15,342 nucleotides of DNA from UBA5794 sp964196275 (GTDB lineage: Bacteria; Actinomycetota; Acidimicrobiia; Spongiisociales; UBA5794), in the NCBI GenBank assembly GCA_964196275.1, contig CAXMSN010000013.1:1-15342 (forward strand), in the 5' to 3' direction. Each line of letters begins with the position of its first letter. The stretch's first letter is position 1. Both the position numbers and the translations under genes were made by a program. Shown one piece after another: positions 7,858-15,184 of the stretch. The notes below the pieces were generated by a model. The model made no database searches. It was given only the letters and a program-made list of their open reading frames with translations, and was not told the DNA's origin.

Positions 7858-10302
7858 CTAAGCCCTGATTCGGTTCATGTCAGGGTCGTAGAGAGGTGCC
7901 CGATGAATCGAGCACGGAACACGCTCGGTGGCGATCTCCAACTCGTATTCGGCGTCCATAAGGAAGTCGCTGGTCACGCCGTCGTCGTGGCGGACGTAGC
8001 CCATCCCGATGTTCTCTTCCACCGTGTATCCCCAGCCTCCGGAGGAGAGCCAGCCAACCGGATCGCCGTTTCGGTAGATCGACTCACGACCGAGAAGCGT
8101 GGTCCCCGGATCGTCGACGGTGAAGGTCGCCAGGCGGCGCACAAGTGGTTGTGGCCGCCGCGCCTCAAGGGCCCGCTTGCCGAGGAAGTCGGTCTCAGAC
8201 TCGAGTTTGACGGCCCAGCCGAGTCCAGCCTCGTACGGCGTGTAGTCGGGCCCGATGTCACTGCCCCATGCCCGGTAGCCCTTTTCGAGCCGGAGGCTCT
8301 CGATTGCCCGGTAGCCGGCATTGACGAGGCCGAACGCCTTGCCAGCGTCGATCAGGCTTCGGTAGACGTCGAGTGCCGAATCGGTGGGAATGTGGAGTTC
8401 CCATCCGAGTTCCCCGACATAGGTGACCCGCAGGGCCAGGACAGCGATCCCGCCGATCGAGATGTGCCTGCACGTGCCGAAGGGGAACCCTGCGTTGGTG
8501 AGGTCGTCGTCGGTAACGCTTGAGAGAAGCTCTCGTGATCGTGGCCCCATGACGGACAGCGTGGCTCGTGAGGATGTCACATCGGTCAGAACCGCATCGA
8601 GATCAGACGCGATGTGCCGTTCTATCCATGAGAAGTCGTGCGTGGCGAAGCCGGTGCCCGTGACGATGTAGAACTGGTCTTCTGCGATTCGCGCAACGGT
8701 CAGGTCACATTCGATGCCGCCGCGACGGTTCAGCATCTGTGTATAGGTGAGACTGCCGACGGGCTTGTCGATGCGGTTTGAGCAGATCCAGCCCAGCGCC
8801 TTCGCCGCATCCTTCCCCGTGAGGAGGAACTTCGCAAAGGACGTCTGGTCGAAGACGCCGACCCGTTCCCTGACGGCACGGTGTTCCTGTCCAACAGCGT
8901 CGAACCAGTTCTGCCGGCCGAACGCGTATGCATCCTCGGGCTGCTCACCGGCGACCGCAAACCAGTTCGACCGTTCCCATCCGAGCTTTTCACCGAAGCA
9001 TGCACCGGAGTTCTTGAGGTCGTCGTACAGCGGTGATCGACGCTCCGGCCGTCCGGATTCGTGCTCTTCGTGGGGCCAGCCGATCGTGTAGTGCCTGCCG
9101 TAGGACTCCAGCGTGCGGGATCTCACCCAGGCCTCGTCTTCGTGGTGGCTCCCGAATCGGCGGATGTCGACGACCCACAGATCCATCGGGGCCTCACCCT
9201 CGATGATCCACTCGGCGAGCGCTTTGCCTGCCCCGCCGCCAGCGGCGATGCCGAATGCGTTGAAGCCAGCCCCAACGAAGAAGCCCGCGACCTCGGGTGA
9301 CTCACCGAGGATGAAGTCTCCATCCGGTGTGAACGACTCGGGGCCGTTGATGAGCTCCTTGATCCCGGTGGATGACAGCGCCGGCACCCTGGCCGTTGCT
9401 TGGTCCATGTGCTGTTGGAAGTGTTCGTAGTCAGGTGCCAGGAGCTTGAAGCTGAATCCCTTCGGAAGCCCGTCGACCGCCCACGGTTTGGGGTTCCGTT
9501 CGTAGCCACCCATGACGAGGCCTCCGACCTCCTCCTTGAAGTAGACAAGGCGATCTGGGTCCCTCAGCGTTGGAAGGGTTGCCACGGTGCCGTCGACCTG
9601 CTCGGTCACCACGTACTGGTGCTCGACAGAGACGAGCGGAACGTTCACGCCCGCCATACGGCCGACCTCCCTCGCCCATTGGCCAGCGCAGTTGACGACC
9701 ACATCAGCCTGGATGTCGCCGCGGTCGGTGGCTACTCCCGTTACTCGCCCGTTCGTAACCGACACACCGGTGATCGTGCAATCTTCGACGATGCTCACTC
9801 CGGCGTCTCGTGCGCCCTTTGCGAGCGACTGAGTGATGTCTTGGGGATTCGCTTGCCCGTCCGTCGGGAGGAACGCGGCCCCGACGACGTCGGACACGTC
9901 CATGAGGGGCCAGAGTTCGTGCGCCTCACGCGCCGAGAGGATCTCCATGTCGAGGCCGAACGAGTGAGCGGTGGTGGCTTGGCGCTTCAGTTCGATCATC
10001 CGGTCCTCGTTACATGCGAGCCGTAGGCCTCCGTTCTGCTTCCATCCGGTGGCGAGGCCCGTCTGGGACTCGAGACTGTCGTACAGGTCGACGCTGTACT
10101 TGAGTAACTGGGTCACGTTTGCGTTGCTCCGAAGTTGGCCAACGAGCCCGGCGGCATGGAACGTCGAGCCGCTTGTGAGCTTCGCCTTCTCGACGAGGAC
10201 GACACCCTCCACACCCATCCGTGCCAGGTGATACGCCGTGGAGCACCCGACGATGCCACCACCGATGATCACCACGCTGGCAGCAGCCGGAGGCTCCGTC
10301 AT
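7858..10302 (-). CDS. FAD-dependent dimethylglycine/sarcosine dehydrogenase-like protein with GcvT domain
   Basis: An 814-residue two-part enzyme. The N-terminal DAO-type FAD domain begins VVIIGGGIVGCSTAYHLARMG (GxGxxG at 14-19). SGSTFHAAG places His49 where dimethylglycine and sarcosine dehydrogenases bind FAD covalently. The second half carries the aminomethyltransferase (GcvT) fold, with GYRAIESLRLEKGYRAWGSD and DYTPYEAGLGWAVK near the C-terminal third. Family members oxidatively remove N-methyl groups from dimethylglycine, sarcosine or related amines and pass the one-carbon unit to tetrahydrofolate. ATG 10302 is preferred: it overlaps the kinase stop by 4 bp and starts directly before the FAD domain. 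The in-frame extension to 10452 is an Arg-rich shadow within the kinase gene. The exact amine substrate is unknown. Confidence 0.9.
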   Translation of the reverse strand: MTEPPAAASVVIIGGGIVGCSTAYHLARMGVEGVVLVEKAKLTSGSTFHAAGLVGQLRSNANVTQLLKYSVDLYDSLESQTGLATGWKQNGGLRLACNEDRMIELKRQATTAHSFGLDMEILSAREAHELWPLMDVSDVVGAAFLPTDGQANPQDITQSLAKGARDAGVSIVEDCTITGVSVTNGRVTGVATDRGDIQADVVVNCAGQWAREVGRMAGVNVPLVSVEHQYVVTEQVDGTVATLPTLRDPDRLVYFKEEVGGLVMGGYERNPKPWAVDGLPKGFSFKLLAPDYEHFQQHMDQATARVPALSSTGIKELINGPESFTPDGDFILGESPEVAGFFVGAGFNAFGIAAGGGAGKALAEWIIEGEAPMDLWVVDIRRFGSHHEDEAWVRSRTLESYGRHYTIGWPHEEHESGRPERRSPLYDDLKNSGACFGEKLGWERSNWFAVAGEQPEDAYAFGRQNWFDAVGQEHRAVRERVGVFDQTSFAKFLLTGKDAAKALGWICSNRIDKPVGSLTYTQMLNRRGGIECDLTVARIAEDQFYIVTGTGFATHDFSWIERHIASDLDAVLTDVTSSRATLSVMGPRSRELLSSVTDDDLTNAGFPFGTCRHISIGGIAVLALRVTYVGELGWELHIPTDSALDVYRSLIDAGKAFGLVNAGYRAIESLRLEKGYRAWGSDIGPDYTPYEAGLGWAVKLESETDFLGKRALEARRPQPLVRRLATFTVDDPGTTLLGRESIYRNGDPVGWLSSGGWGYTVEENIGMGYVRHDDGVTSDFLMDAEYELEIATERVPCSIHRAPLYDPDMNRIRA

Positions 10303-11198
10303 GTGCCAGCGTCGGGGTCGCTTGCGAACGTGTCGAACGCGGTCTCGAACCGCGAGAGGTTTTCGGCCGTGTACGCGGCGAAATCCACGTCGATCGTCGA
10401 GTGGACCTCGGAGGCCATGGACCACAGTGTCTCGCGTAGGAGCGAAGCGCACTTCATCGCTTCGAACCGGCGCTGGACGCCACGGTCCACGGTTCGTCCG
10501 TAATATGCCTCCAACAGTGAAGCGTCCTGTTGCTGTGCGAATTCACTGTTCGACGAGAGGCCACCGAGATCGAACAGCGGGCTGTTGAGCCCTGCATAGT
10601 CCCAGTCGATCAGCCACAGTCTCTCACCGTCATCGATGAAGTTCGCCGCCAGGAGATCGTTGTGGCCGAGCACCACCTCGATCGGCCCGACCGACTGCTC
10701 GAGGATGTCAGCCTTGGTGGTGAGCGACGCAAGTGAGGGCCGGTCTGGTTCTCCACCCTCGTGCAACCCGGCGATATAGCTGCGAATGACTTGGAACGGC
10801 CAGAACGTCAACGCGGGCTTGCTGAGGTATTGGGGTATGTCTTTGTGTGCCGATCGAACAAGCGGAACGATCCGGTCGAGCATGTCGGGCGTCCGCACAT
10901 CCTCGGCGCTGAGCGTGTGGCCCTCTATGAATCGAATCACCATGGCACCAGGTTCGCTGTGGACCACTTCTGGCGATACGCCAGCGGCAGCGGCGGCTCG
11001 GGCGACAGCAGTTTCGTTCGATCGCACGATGCCATGCTCTGGGATGTTCTCGCCGATGCGCACGAAATATCGTTCACCCCTGTCGGTTACGACGAAGTTG
11101 GTGTTCGTGAATCCACCGCTGATTGGCTGAGGATCGACGGTTCCGGACCAACACGAGAGCTGGCCAGCTCGACTCACAGGATCCAGGTTCTCGGACAT
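10299..11198 (-). CDS. Phosphotransferase, choline kinase/LicA-like (APH fold)
   Basis: A 299-residue kinase-fold protein. The catalytic loop is VLGHNDLLAANFI, the HxDxxxxN Brenner motif, with catalytic Asp and metal-binding Asn. It is followed by LWLIDWDYAGLNSPLFDLGGL, where the Asp binds metal. The IDWDYAG..SPLFDL form is closest to LicA/choline-ethanolamine kinases. ISGGFTNTNFVV near residues 26-37 is the nucleotide-binding loop. ATG 11198 is chosen; GTG 11204 would add two residues. No SD is visible, but a TAAAGT hexamer stands 6 bases before the ATG, so the message may be leaderless. It is the first gene of a two-gene unit with the methylamine-type dehydrogenase, which suggests a role with a choline-related or N-methylated compound. 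True choline kinase activity is not shown. Confidence 0.83.
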   Translation of the reverse strand: MSENLDPVSRAGQLSCWSGTVDPQPISGGFTNTNFVVTDRGERYFVRIGENIPEHGIVRSNETAVARAAAAAGVSPEVVHSEPGAMVIRFIEGHTLSAEDVRTPDMLDRIVPLVRSAHKDIPQYLSKPALTFWPFQVIRSYIAGLHEGGEPDRPSLASLTTKADILEQSVGPIEVVLGHNDLLAANFIDDGERLWLIDWDYAGLNSPLFDLGGLSSNSEFAQQQDASLLEAYYGRTVDRGVQRRFEAMKCASLLRETLWSMASEVHSTIDVDFAAYTAENLSRFETAFDTFASDPDAGT

Positions 11199-11204
11199 TG
11201 ACAC

Positions 11205-11228
11205 ACTTTACGCTCAGGCAGGTGAGCG
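11205..11228 (-). promoter_or_regulatory. Candidate leaderless promoter (-10) with adjoining palindrome
   Basis: On the minus strand TAAAGT (11210-11205) fits TANNNT and lies 6 bases before ATG 11198, the spacing expected if transcription starts at the A of ATG. Immediately upstream is a perfect inverted repeat CGCTCA (11211-11216), 6-base spacer, TGAGCG (11223-11228), in the place of a -35 element. It could be a repressor or activator site. Confidence 0.4.
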
Positions 11229-11344
11229 ACCTGTTGATCGGGATCCGGGCGATGATGACGCCAGGGGAGGACACTGTCGATTGAGCGACAATCTCTGAGC
11301 CTTCGGGTGCGCTACAGGGTTGCAGTGGGTGGAAGCAAGCATCG

Positions 11345-11359
11345 AGGAGGTGCATCATG
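11345..11359 (+). promoter_or_regulatory. Strong Shine-Dalgarno of the small membrane protein gene
   Basis: GAGGAGG just upstream of ATG 11357 (AGGAGG at 11346-11351) is a near-perfect SD at good spacing. It is the main evidence that this short ORF is translated. The rest of the 152-bp divergent gap (11205-11356) holds two short palindromes and no confident sigma-70-type promoter. Confidence 0.65.
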
Positions 11360-11548
11360 CAGTCAGCTATCGAGTTCTGCGAAAAGCATATTCGGTGGTC
11401 CTTCATCGTCGCGGGTGCGGCCATTGGGCTGACCGCAATCTTTCTCATCGCGACGGTTGTCGGCGCCATCATCGGCATCCCTCTGATGCTGCTGGCGTTC
11501 TCACTCCTGAACGATCCCGTCGAGAGGATCCCCTGCTCGGCTGTCTAG
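11357..11548 (+). CDS. Small hydrophobic membrane protein, 63 residues, unrecognised
   Basis: I do not recognise this protein. It has a polar N-terminus (MQSAIEFCEKHIRW), then about 35 mostly hydrophobic residues from SFIVAGAAIG to MLLAFSLL with Gly residues in the middle. That would fit two short membrane helices or one long one. A polar tail NDPVERIPCSAV follows. It looks real because AGGAGG at 11346-11351 lies 6 bases before the ATG, one of the strongest SD sites in the window. It stands alone between the divergent kinase gene and the convergent metX. Codons and base composition resemble the neighbours. No function can be assigned. Confidence 0.68.
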   Translation: MQSAIEFCEKHIRWSFIVAGAAIGLTAIFLIATVVGAIIGIPLMLLAFSLLNDPVERIPCSAV

Positions 11549-11579
11549 GACCACTGACGGAAGCGTCTCCTTGAGAGCC

Positions 11580-12749
11580 TCAGTCGTGCCACGTGTTCAC
11601 GAGCGTGTCCGCAATGTGCGGGGCGTAGAGCCGGGGTTCAAGCAGGAATGAGTCGTGTCCCTTCTCTGAGTGGACGGTGATGCGTCGGTGGGGGACATCC
11701 GCCGTCTTGAGATAGCTCACCAGGTCGTCCTGTTCGTCCGGATAGAAGCAGACGTCGCTGTCAATCGAGAAGACCATGTAGCGGTGGTTCTTGGACAACG
11801 TGAACACGTCGTTCAGGTCATCGAAGCCGGCTTCAGCAGCAAGGTCGAAGCTCTGCCATGCCTTCATATTCACTAGGTAGCTGTTCGCATCGAACCGCTT
11901 GATGAACTTGTTTCCCTGGTGCCACATGTAGGACTCCAGGGGGCTGTCGATCCTGTGCGACCCGGGTCCGACACCCTCTGCAGTTTCGGCCCGGGCGCGC
12001 TGCTCCAGCCAATCCAGTGACACGAACGTCTTGTGTCCGATCATCCTTGCGAGCGCAAGGCCGCGATCGGGCTGGGTCAGCTGGTCGTAGTAATCGCCGC
12101 CTGCGAACGCTGGGTCCGATTCGATCGCAACGATCTGTTCGAGGTTGTGGATGGTCTGGAGCGCCGTCAGGCGTGCTCCGGAAGCGATTGGGATCACGAT
12201 GTCGACGAGGTCTGGATACCTCGTTGCGAGCGACAGACACATGATGCCTCCGGTCGACGCCCCCACGACAGCGTGGAGCTTCTCGATGCCGAGGTGCTCC
12301 ACGAGGCGGACGTTGGCATCGACGGTGTCGGAGAACCCGATCCGGGGGAATGATGATCCGTATGCCTTGCCCGTGGTTGGATCGAGCGAAGACGGACCCG
12401 TCGACCCGTAGCAACCACCGAGGTAGTTCGCTGCGATGACGAAGAATCGATCCGTGTCGATCGCTTTGCCTGGCCCGATGAACGCATCCCACCATCCTGA
12501 CTGGCACTCGCCTGTCCATCTGTCGCCGATGCCTGGCACCGACTCGCAGGTCCCAGCCGCGTGTTGGCTTCCGGTGAGCGCGTGGAACACGAGAACAGCG
12601 TTGTCGCGGTCGGGCGATAGCTCCCCGTAGGTTTCAAAGGCCAGCGTCGCCTCACGTAGCGACTCTCCGGATTTGAGCACGAACCCGTCGCCCGTTGTGC
12701 CGAACCTGAAGAATCGCGTCGTCGTCGAACCGATGCTTGCGAGCGTCAT
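11580..12749 (-). CDS. metX: Homoserine O-acetyltransferase (MetX)
   Basis: A 389-residue alpha/beta-hydrolase-fold acyltransferase that activates homoserine with acetyl-CoA for methionine synthesis. The family landmarks are AVLVFHALTGSQH (51-63), NYLGGCYGSTGPSS (108-121) and the nucleophile elbow VVGASTGGIM (Ser165). The acid is Asp332 in SDVCFYPDEQ and the catalytic His is His365 in EKGHDSFLLE. The frame runs open to 13289, but ATG 12749 begins the family-like sequence and overlaps the stop of the CoA-binding gene by 4 bp. MetX-fold enzymes may use succinyl- instead of acetyl-CoA. The partner MetY in the same operon supports the acetyl-homoserine/direct sulfhydrylation route. It is the last gene of the operon. 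Confidence 0.95.
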   Translation of the reverse strand: MTLASIGSTTTRFFRFGTTGDGFVLKSGESLREATLAFETYGELSPDRDNAVLVFHALTGSQHAAGTCESVPGIGDRWTGECQSGWWDAFIGPGKAIDTDRFFVIAANYLGGCYGSTGPSSLDPTTGKAYGSSFPRIGFSDTVDANVRLVEHLGIEKLHAVVGASTGGIMCLSLATRYPDLVDIVIPIASGARLTALQTIHNLEQIVAIESDPAFAGGDYYDQLTQPDRGLALARMIGHKTFVSLDWLEQRARAETAEGVGPGSHRIDSPLESYMWHQGNKFIKRFDANSYLVNMKAWQSFDLAAEAGFDDLNDVFTLSKNHRYMVFSIDSDVCFYPDEQDDLVSYLKTADVPHRRITVHSEKGHDSFLLEPRLYAPHIADTLVNTWHD

Positions 12750-13231
12750 AGGGGTCGGTGTCGCTTGCTTGAGATGACGCCGGTGTCGAAGCCACCGAGG
12801 TGGAGCCCTCCGTGCCATCGAGCGTGCTCGATCTTCAGACAGCGGTCCTGGACAACCTGGAGACCGGCATCGATCGCGGTTCGGGCAGCATCGTCGTGTC
12901 GGAGTCCGAGTTGGAACCACACGACCGTGGCTCCGACTTCGATGGCATCGTCGACGACCCCGGGGATCGCTTCGGGTCTGCGGAAGATGACCACGATGTC
13001 CGGGATCTCGGGTAGTTCCTTCAGGGACGGATAGCACTTCAGTCCGAGCACCTCTTCGTATGCAGGGTTGACCGGGTACGTGGTCAATCGCGTTCGGACG
13101 AGATATGCCGCCACGAAGTTGGACGATCGAATCGGATTCGCTGACACACCCACGAGCGCTGCGCTTGTGGCGTTCCGGATGACCTCCAGTCGTTCGGTAG
13201 GTGTCGCATTGGGTACCACGTACGTCGTCAT
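12746..13231 (-). CDS. CoA-binding domain protein, YccU type
   Basis: A 161-residue single-domain protein with a Rossmann-like CoA-binding fold. SAALVGVSANPIRSSNFVAAYL (about residues 23-44) is the nucleotide-binding loop of the YccU/CoA_binding_2 family. TYPVNPAYEEVLGLKCYPSLKELPEIPDIVVIFRRPE is its typical second half, and the C-terminal DRCLKIEHAR segment is also characteristic. ATG 13231 is chosen over the ORF start at 13261 because it overlaps the metY stop by 4 bp. It is sandwiched between metY and metX with 4-bp overlaps on both sides, so the three are surely co-translated. Its job is unknown; an acetyl-CoA-linked role with MetX, or regulation of flux between MetX and MetY, is inference. 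Confidence 0.87.
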   Translation of the reverse strand: MTTYVVPNATPTERLEVIRNATSAALVGVSANPIRSSNFVAAYLVRTRLTTYPVNPAYEEVLGLKCYPSLKELPEIPDIVVIFRRPEAIPGVVDDAIEVGATVVWFQLGLRHDDAARTAIDAGLQVVQDRCLKIEHARWHGGLHLGGFDTGVISSKRHRPL

Positions 13232-14514
13232 GTTTTGTCCAGTGCCCGTCTGATGTCCCACAGGATGTCGTCGACGTCCTCGATCCCAACGGAGATCCGG
13301 ATCATGTCTCCGCCGATACCCATCGCCGTCCGTTCATCCTCGGGCACCTGCTGGTGCGTCGTTGAGGCGGGATGGATGACGAGCGTCTTCGCATCGCCGA
13401 CGTTCGCGACATGGGATGCCAACTCCACGTTCTCGATGAAACGCACACCTGCGCTGAAGCCACCGGCGAGTCCGAACGTGAACACGGCTCCTGGCCCGTC
13501 GGGAACGTAGCGCTTGGCATTCGTGGTCCATTCGTTGTCGTCGAATATCGGGAAGCCGACCCACGCAACCTTCGGGTGCTCACTGAGGAACTCAGCGACC
13601 TTCCGTGCGTTGGAGGCGTGTTGTCGCATTCTCAGCGGCAGAGTCTCAAGGCCGATGAGGAGTTGTTGTGCATTGAATGGCGACAGCGCTGCCCCGACAT
13701 CACGGAGCAACTCTGTGCGAGCCTTCATCAGGTATCCATACTCCCGGAAGTTCTCCCAGAACTTGAGATCGTGATAGGCGGGGGAGGGCTCGGTGAGAAG
13801 CGGAAAGTTTCCGTTGCCCCACGGGAACTCCCCGCTCTCAACGATGCAGCCTCCGATCACTGTGCCGTGGCCTCCGATGAATTTCGTCGCCGAATGCACG
13901 ATGATGTCCGCCCCGAATTCGAACGGCCGACACAGGTACGGTGTCGCGAACGTGTTGTCCACGATCAGCGGTATTCCGTTGTCGTGGGCGACCTTCGACA
14001 CAGCCTCGATGTCGAGCACGTCGGCCCTTGGGTTCCCGATCGTCTCGGCGTACACGGCCTTGGTCCGATCGGTGATGGCACCCTGGATGTCCTCAGGATC
14101 ATGGATGTCGACGAACGTGACGTCGATTCCCATTCTGCGCAGTGTCACGTCGAACTGCGTGTAGGTGCCTCCGTACAGCGAGCGCGACGCAACGATCTCA
14201 TCACCCTGTTGAGCCAAGGTGAGAACGCTGATCAGTTGCGCCGACATGCCCGATGCCGTTGCCAAAGCCCCGATGCCACCTTCGAGGGACGCCATGCGCT
14301 CCTCGAAAGCGGCGGTGGTCGGGTTGCCGATCCGCGTGTAGATGTTCCCGAATGTCTGCAGCGCGAATAGGTCGGCAGCGTGCTGTGCGTCGTCGAACAC
14401 GTAGGACGTCGTCGCATATATCGGGATGGCTCGAGCGCCCGTCTCCGGGTCCGGCCGCTGGCCCGCATGGACGGACCGCGTCGAGAACCCGTATGTGTGG
14501 GTGTCTTGGGTCAT
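13228..14514 (-). CDS. metY: O-acetylhomoserine sulfhydrylase (MetY)
   Basis: A 428-residue PLP enzyme of the Cys/Met metabolism (trans-sulfuration) fold. It makes homocysteine from O-acetylhomoserine and sulfide. N-terminal TRSVHAGQRPDPETGARAIPIY and NIYTRIGNPT (57-66) are typical of MetY. IVDNTFATPYL contains the PLP-ring Asp186, and the Schiff-base lysine is Lys211 in HSATKFIGGHG. The C-terminal HPASTTHQQ is a family signature. Length matches MetY rather than the shorter MetB/MetC. The ATG at 14514 lies 18 bp after the osmC-like gene. With MetX in the same operon it forms the direct sulfhydrylation route. Confidence 0.95.
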   Translation of the reverse strand: MTQDTHTYGFSTRSVHAGQRPDPETGARAIPIYATTSYVFDDAQHAADLFALQTFGNIYTRIGNPTTAAFEERMASLEGGIGALATASGMSAQLISVLTLAQQGDEIVASRSLYGGTYTQFDVTLRRMGIDVTFVDIHDPEDIQGAITDRTKAVYAETIGNPRADVLDIEAVSKVAHDNGIPLIVDNTFATPYLCRPFEFGADIIVHSATKFIGGHGTVIGGCIVESGEFPWGNGNFPLLTEPSPAYHDLKFWENFREYGYLMKARTELLRDVGAALSPFNAQQLLIGLETLPLRMRQHASNARKVAEFLSEHPKVAWVGFPIFDDNEWTTNAKRYVPDGPGAVFTFGLAGGFSAGVRFIENVELASHVANVGDAKTLVIHPASTTHQQVPEDERTAMGIGGDMIRISVGIEDVDDILWDIRRALDKT

Positions 14515-14532
14515 GTGCGTATGCCCTGTCGC

Positions 14533-15051
14533 CTAGGCGAGTTCGATCGCCAATGGGATGGCAGCACTCAAGGAGTGGCCGACCGGTGACGATGCGACGA
14601 CAGCGTCGTGCAGATCCCTGATCGCGGTCTCGTCCGCATCTGACTCGATGTGGACCCTCGCCCTCAGCGTCTCGTAACCGGCGTGCCCGGCTTCGATGCC
14701 GAGGAACGACTCGAGGTTGAGTTCACCTTCGATATCGATCCTGAGATCGTCCAGACGGATGCCAGCCACCGTTGCGTTGGCCGCATAGCCGATCGCAAGG
14801 CATGAGCCCAGCGCTCCGATGAGTTGCTCCACCGGGTTTGGAGCGGTATCGGTTCCACCGAGGCCCTCTGGCTCATCTGTTGCGAACGGTTCGAAGTCCC
14901 GAATCGTGGTGGTGGTGTGGAAGCCCCCGTCCCATTCGACGGAAGCTTTCCAGGTCGTGTCTGCGTGCGCAGGTTCTTCGGCGATGGCGGAGACGAGAAG
15001 TCCGACGGCACCGATGTTGACGTCGTTGAGTTGCGTGATTGATGTTGTCAT
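14533..15051 (-). CDS. OsmC family protein with a single cysteine
   Basis: A 172-residue protein of the OsmC/Ohr fold. It has NPVEQLIGALGSCLAIGYAAN (72-92) with Cys84 at the place of the peroxidatic cysteine, and a C-terminal SSPVGHSL (154-161) where classical OsmC proteins have CPVSxxL. The second, resolving cysteine is therefore replaced by Ser. Classic OsmC reduces organic hydroperoxides using both cysteines, so this protein may need an external thiol or do something else. ATG 15051 is chosen because AAAAGGA at 15063-15057 is 5 bases upstream; the TTG at 15066 would place that SD inside the gene. It is the first gene of the metY/metX operon, which suggests a sulfur-related role such as protecting or handling reactive sulfur. 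That is inference. Confidence 0.88.
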   Translation of the reverse strand: MTTSITQLNDVNIGAVGLLVSAIAEEPAHADTTWKASVEWDGGFHTTTTIRDFEPFATDEPEGLGGTDTAPNPVEQLIGALGSCLAIGYAANATVAGIRLDDLRIDIEGELNLESFLGIEAGHAGYETLRARVHIESDADETAIRDLHDAVVASSPVGHSLSAAIPLAIELA

Positions 15052-15056
15052 GTGAG

Positions 15057-15063
15057 TCCTTTT
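15057..15063 (-). promoter_or_regulatory. Shine-Dalgarno of the osmC-like gene, next to the leader RNA stem
   Basis: AAAAGGA stands 5 bases before ATG 15051. The 3' arm of the long-range stem ends at 15069, only 5 bases upstream, so folding of the leader could affect ribosome access. Confidence 0.7.
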
Positions 15064-15068
15064 CAATG

Positions 15069-15184
15069 TGACCAGTCGACCCGGTCAGGGTTTGAAGCGG
15101 AACGCCGATTGCACCTCTCGGGTGGTGGCGTTTCCTAAGGGCGTCGTGCAGACACGCCCGGGTGAGCCACCCGAGAGCTGGTCA
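15069..15184 (-). promoter_or_regulatory. Candidate structured cis-regulatory RNA (attenuator or orphan riboswitch)
   Basis: In the minus-strand leader, TGACCAG (15184-15178) pairs with CTGGTCA (15075-15069), a 7-bp closing stem. Directly adjacent, CTCTCGGGTGG (15177-15167) pairs perfectly with CCACCCGAGAG (15125-15115), 11 bp. Inside is GGGCGT (15159-15154) / ACGCCC (15144-15139). Competing folds exist: GGAAACGCC (15135-15127) with GGCGTTCC (15106-15099), one bulged A, plus inner CACC/GGTG (15124-15121 / 15115-15112), excludes the 11-bp stem. TGACC (15087-15083) / GGTCA (15073-15069) excludes the closing stem. There is no U-run, so control would be translational or Rho-dependent. The GGTGCAAT after the 11-bp stem faintly recalls part of the SAM-I core, but GGACnGGCCC and GGCAACC are absent. 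Confidence 0.6.

Noticed and set aside
7621..8523. 300-codon + strand ORF antisense to the IclR and GcvT-domain genes
   Set aside because: It spans two well-supported minus-strand genes and their gap, has no recognisable domain, and is a typical high-GC antisense shadow.
10303..10452. 50-residue N-terminal extension of the dehydrogenase
   Set aside because: It lies inside the kinase gene and is Arg-rich. The FAD domain starts right after ATG 10302, which overlaps the kinase stop.
11275..11290. TGTCG-N6-CGACA inverted repeat and a TTGAGC at 11281 as promoter of the small membrane gene
   Set aside because: The arms are only 5 bp and no acceptable -10 lies at the right distance from TTGAGC.
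12750..13289. N-terminal extension of metX
   Set aside because: The frame is open, but it overlaps the CoA-binding gene entirely and has Arg/His-rich out-of-frame composition. The MetX fold begins at ATG 12749.
13372..14370. 332-codon + strand ORF inside metY
   Set aside because: It is fully antisense to a clear metY and its sequence shows no family features.
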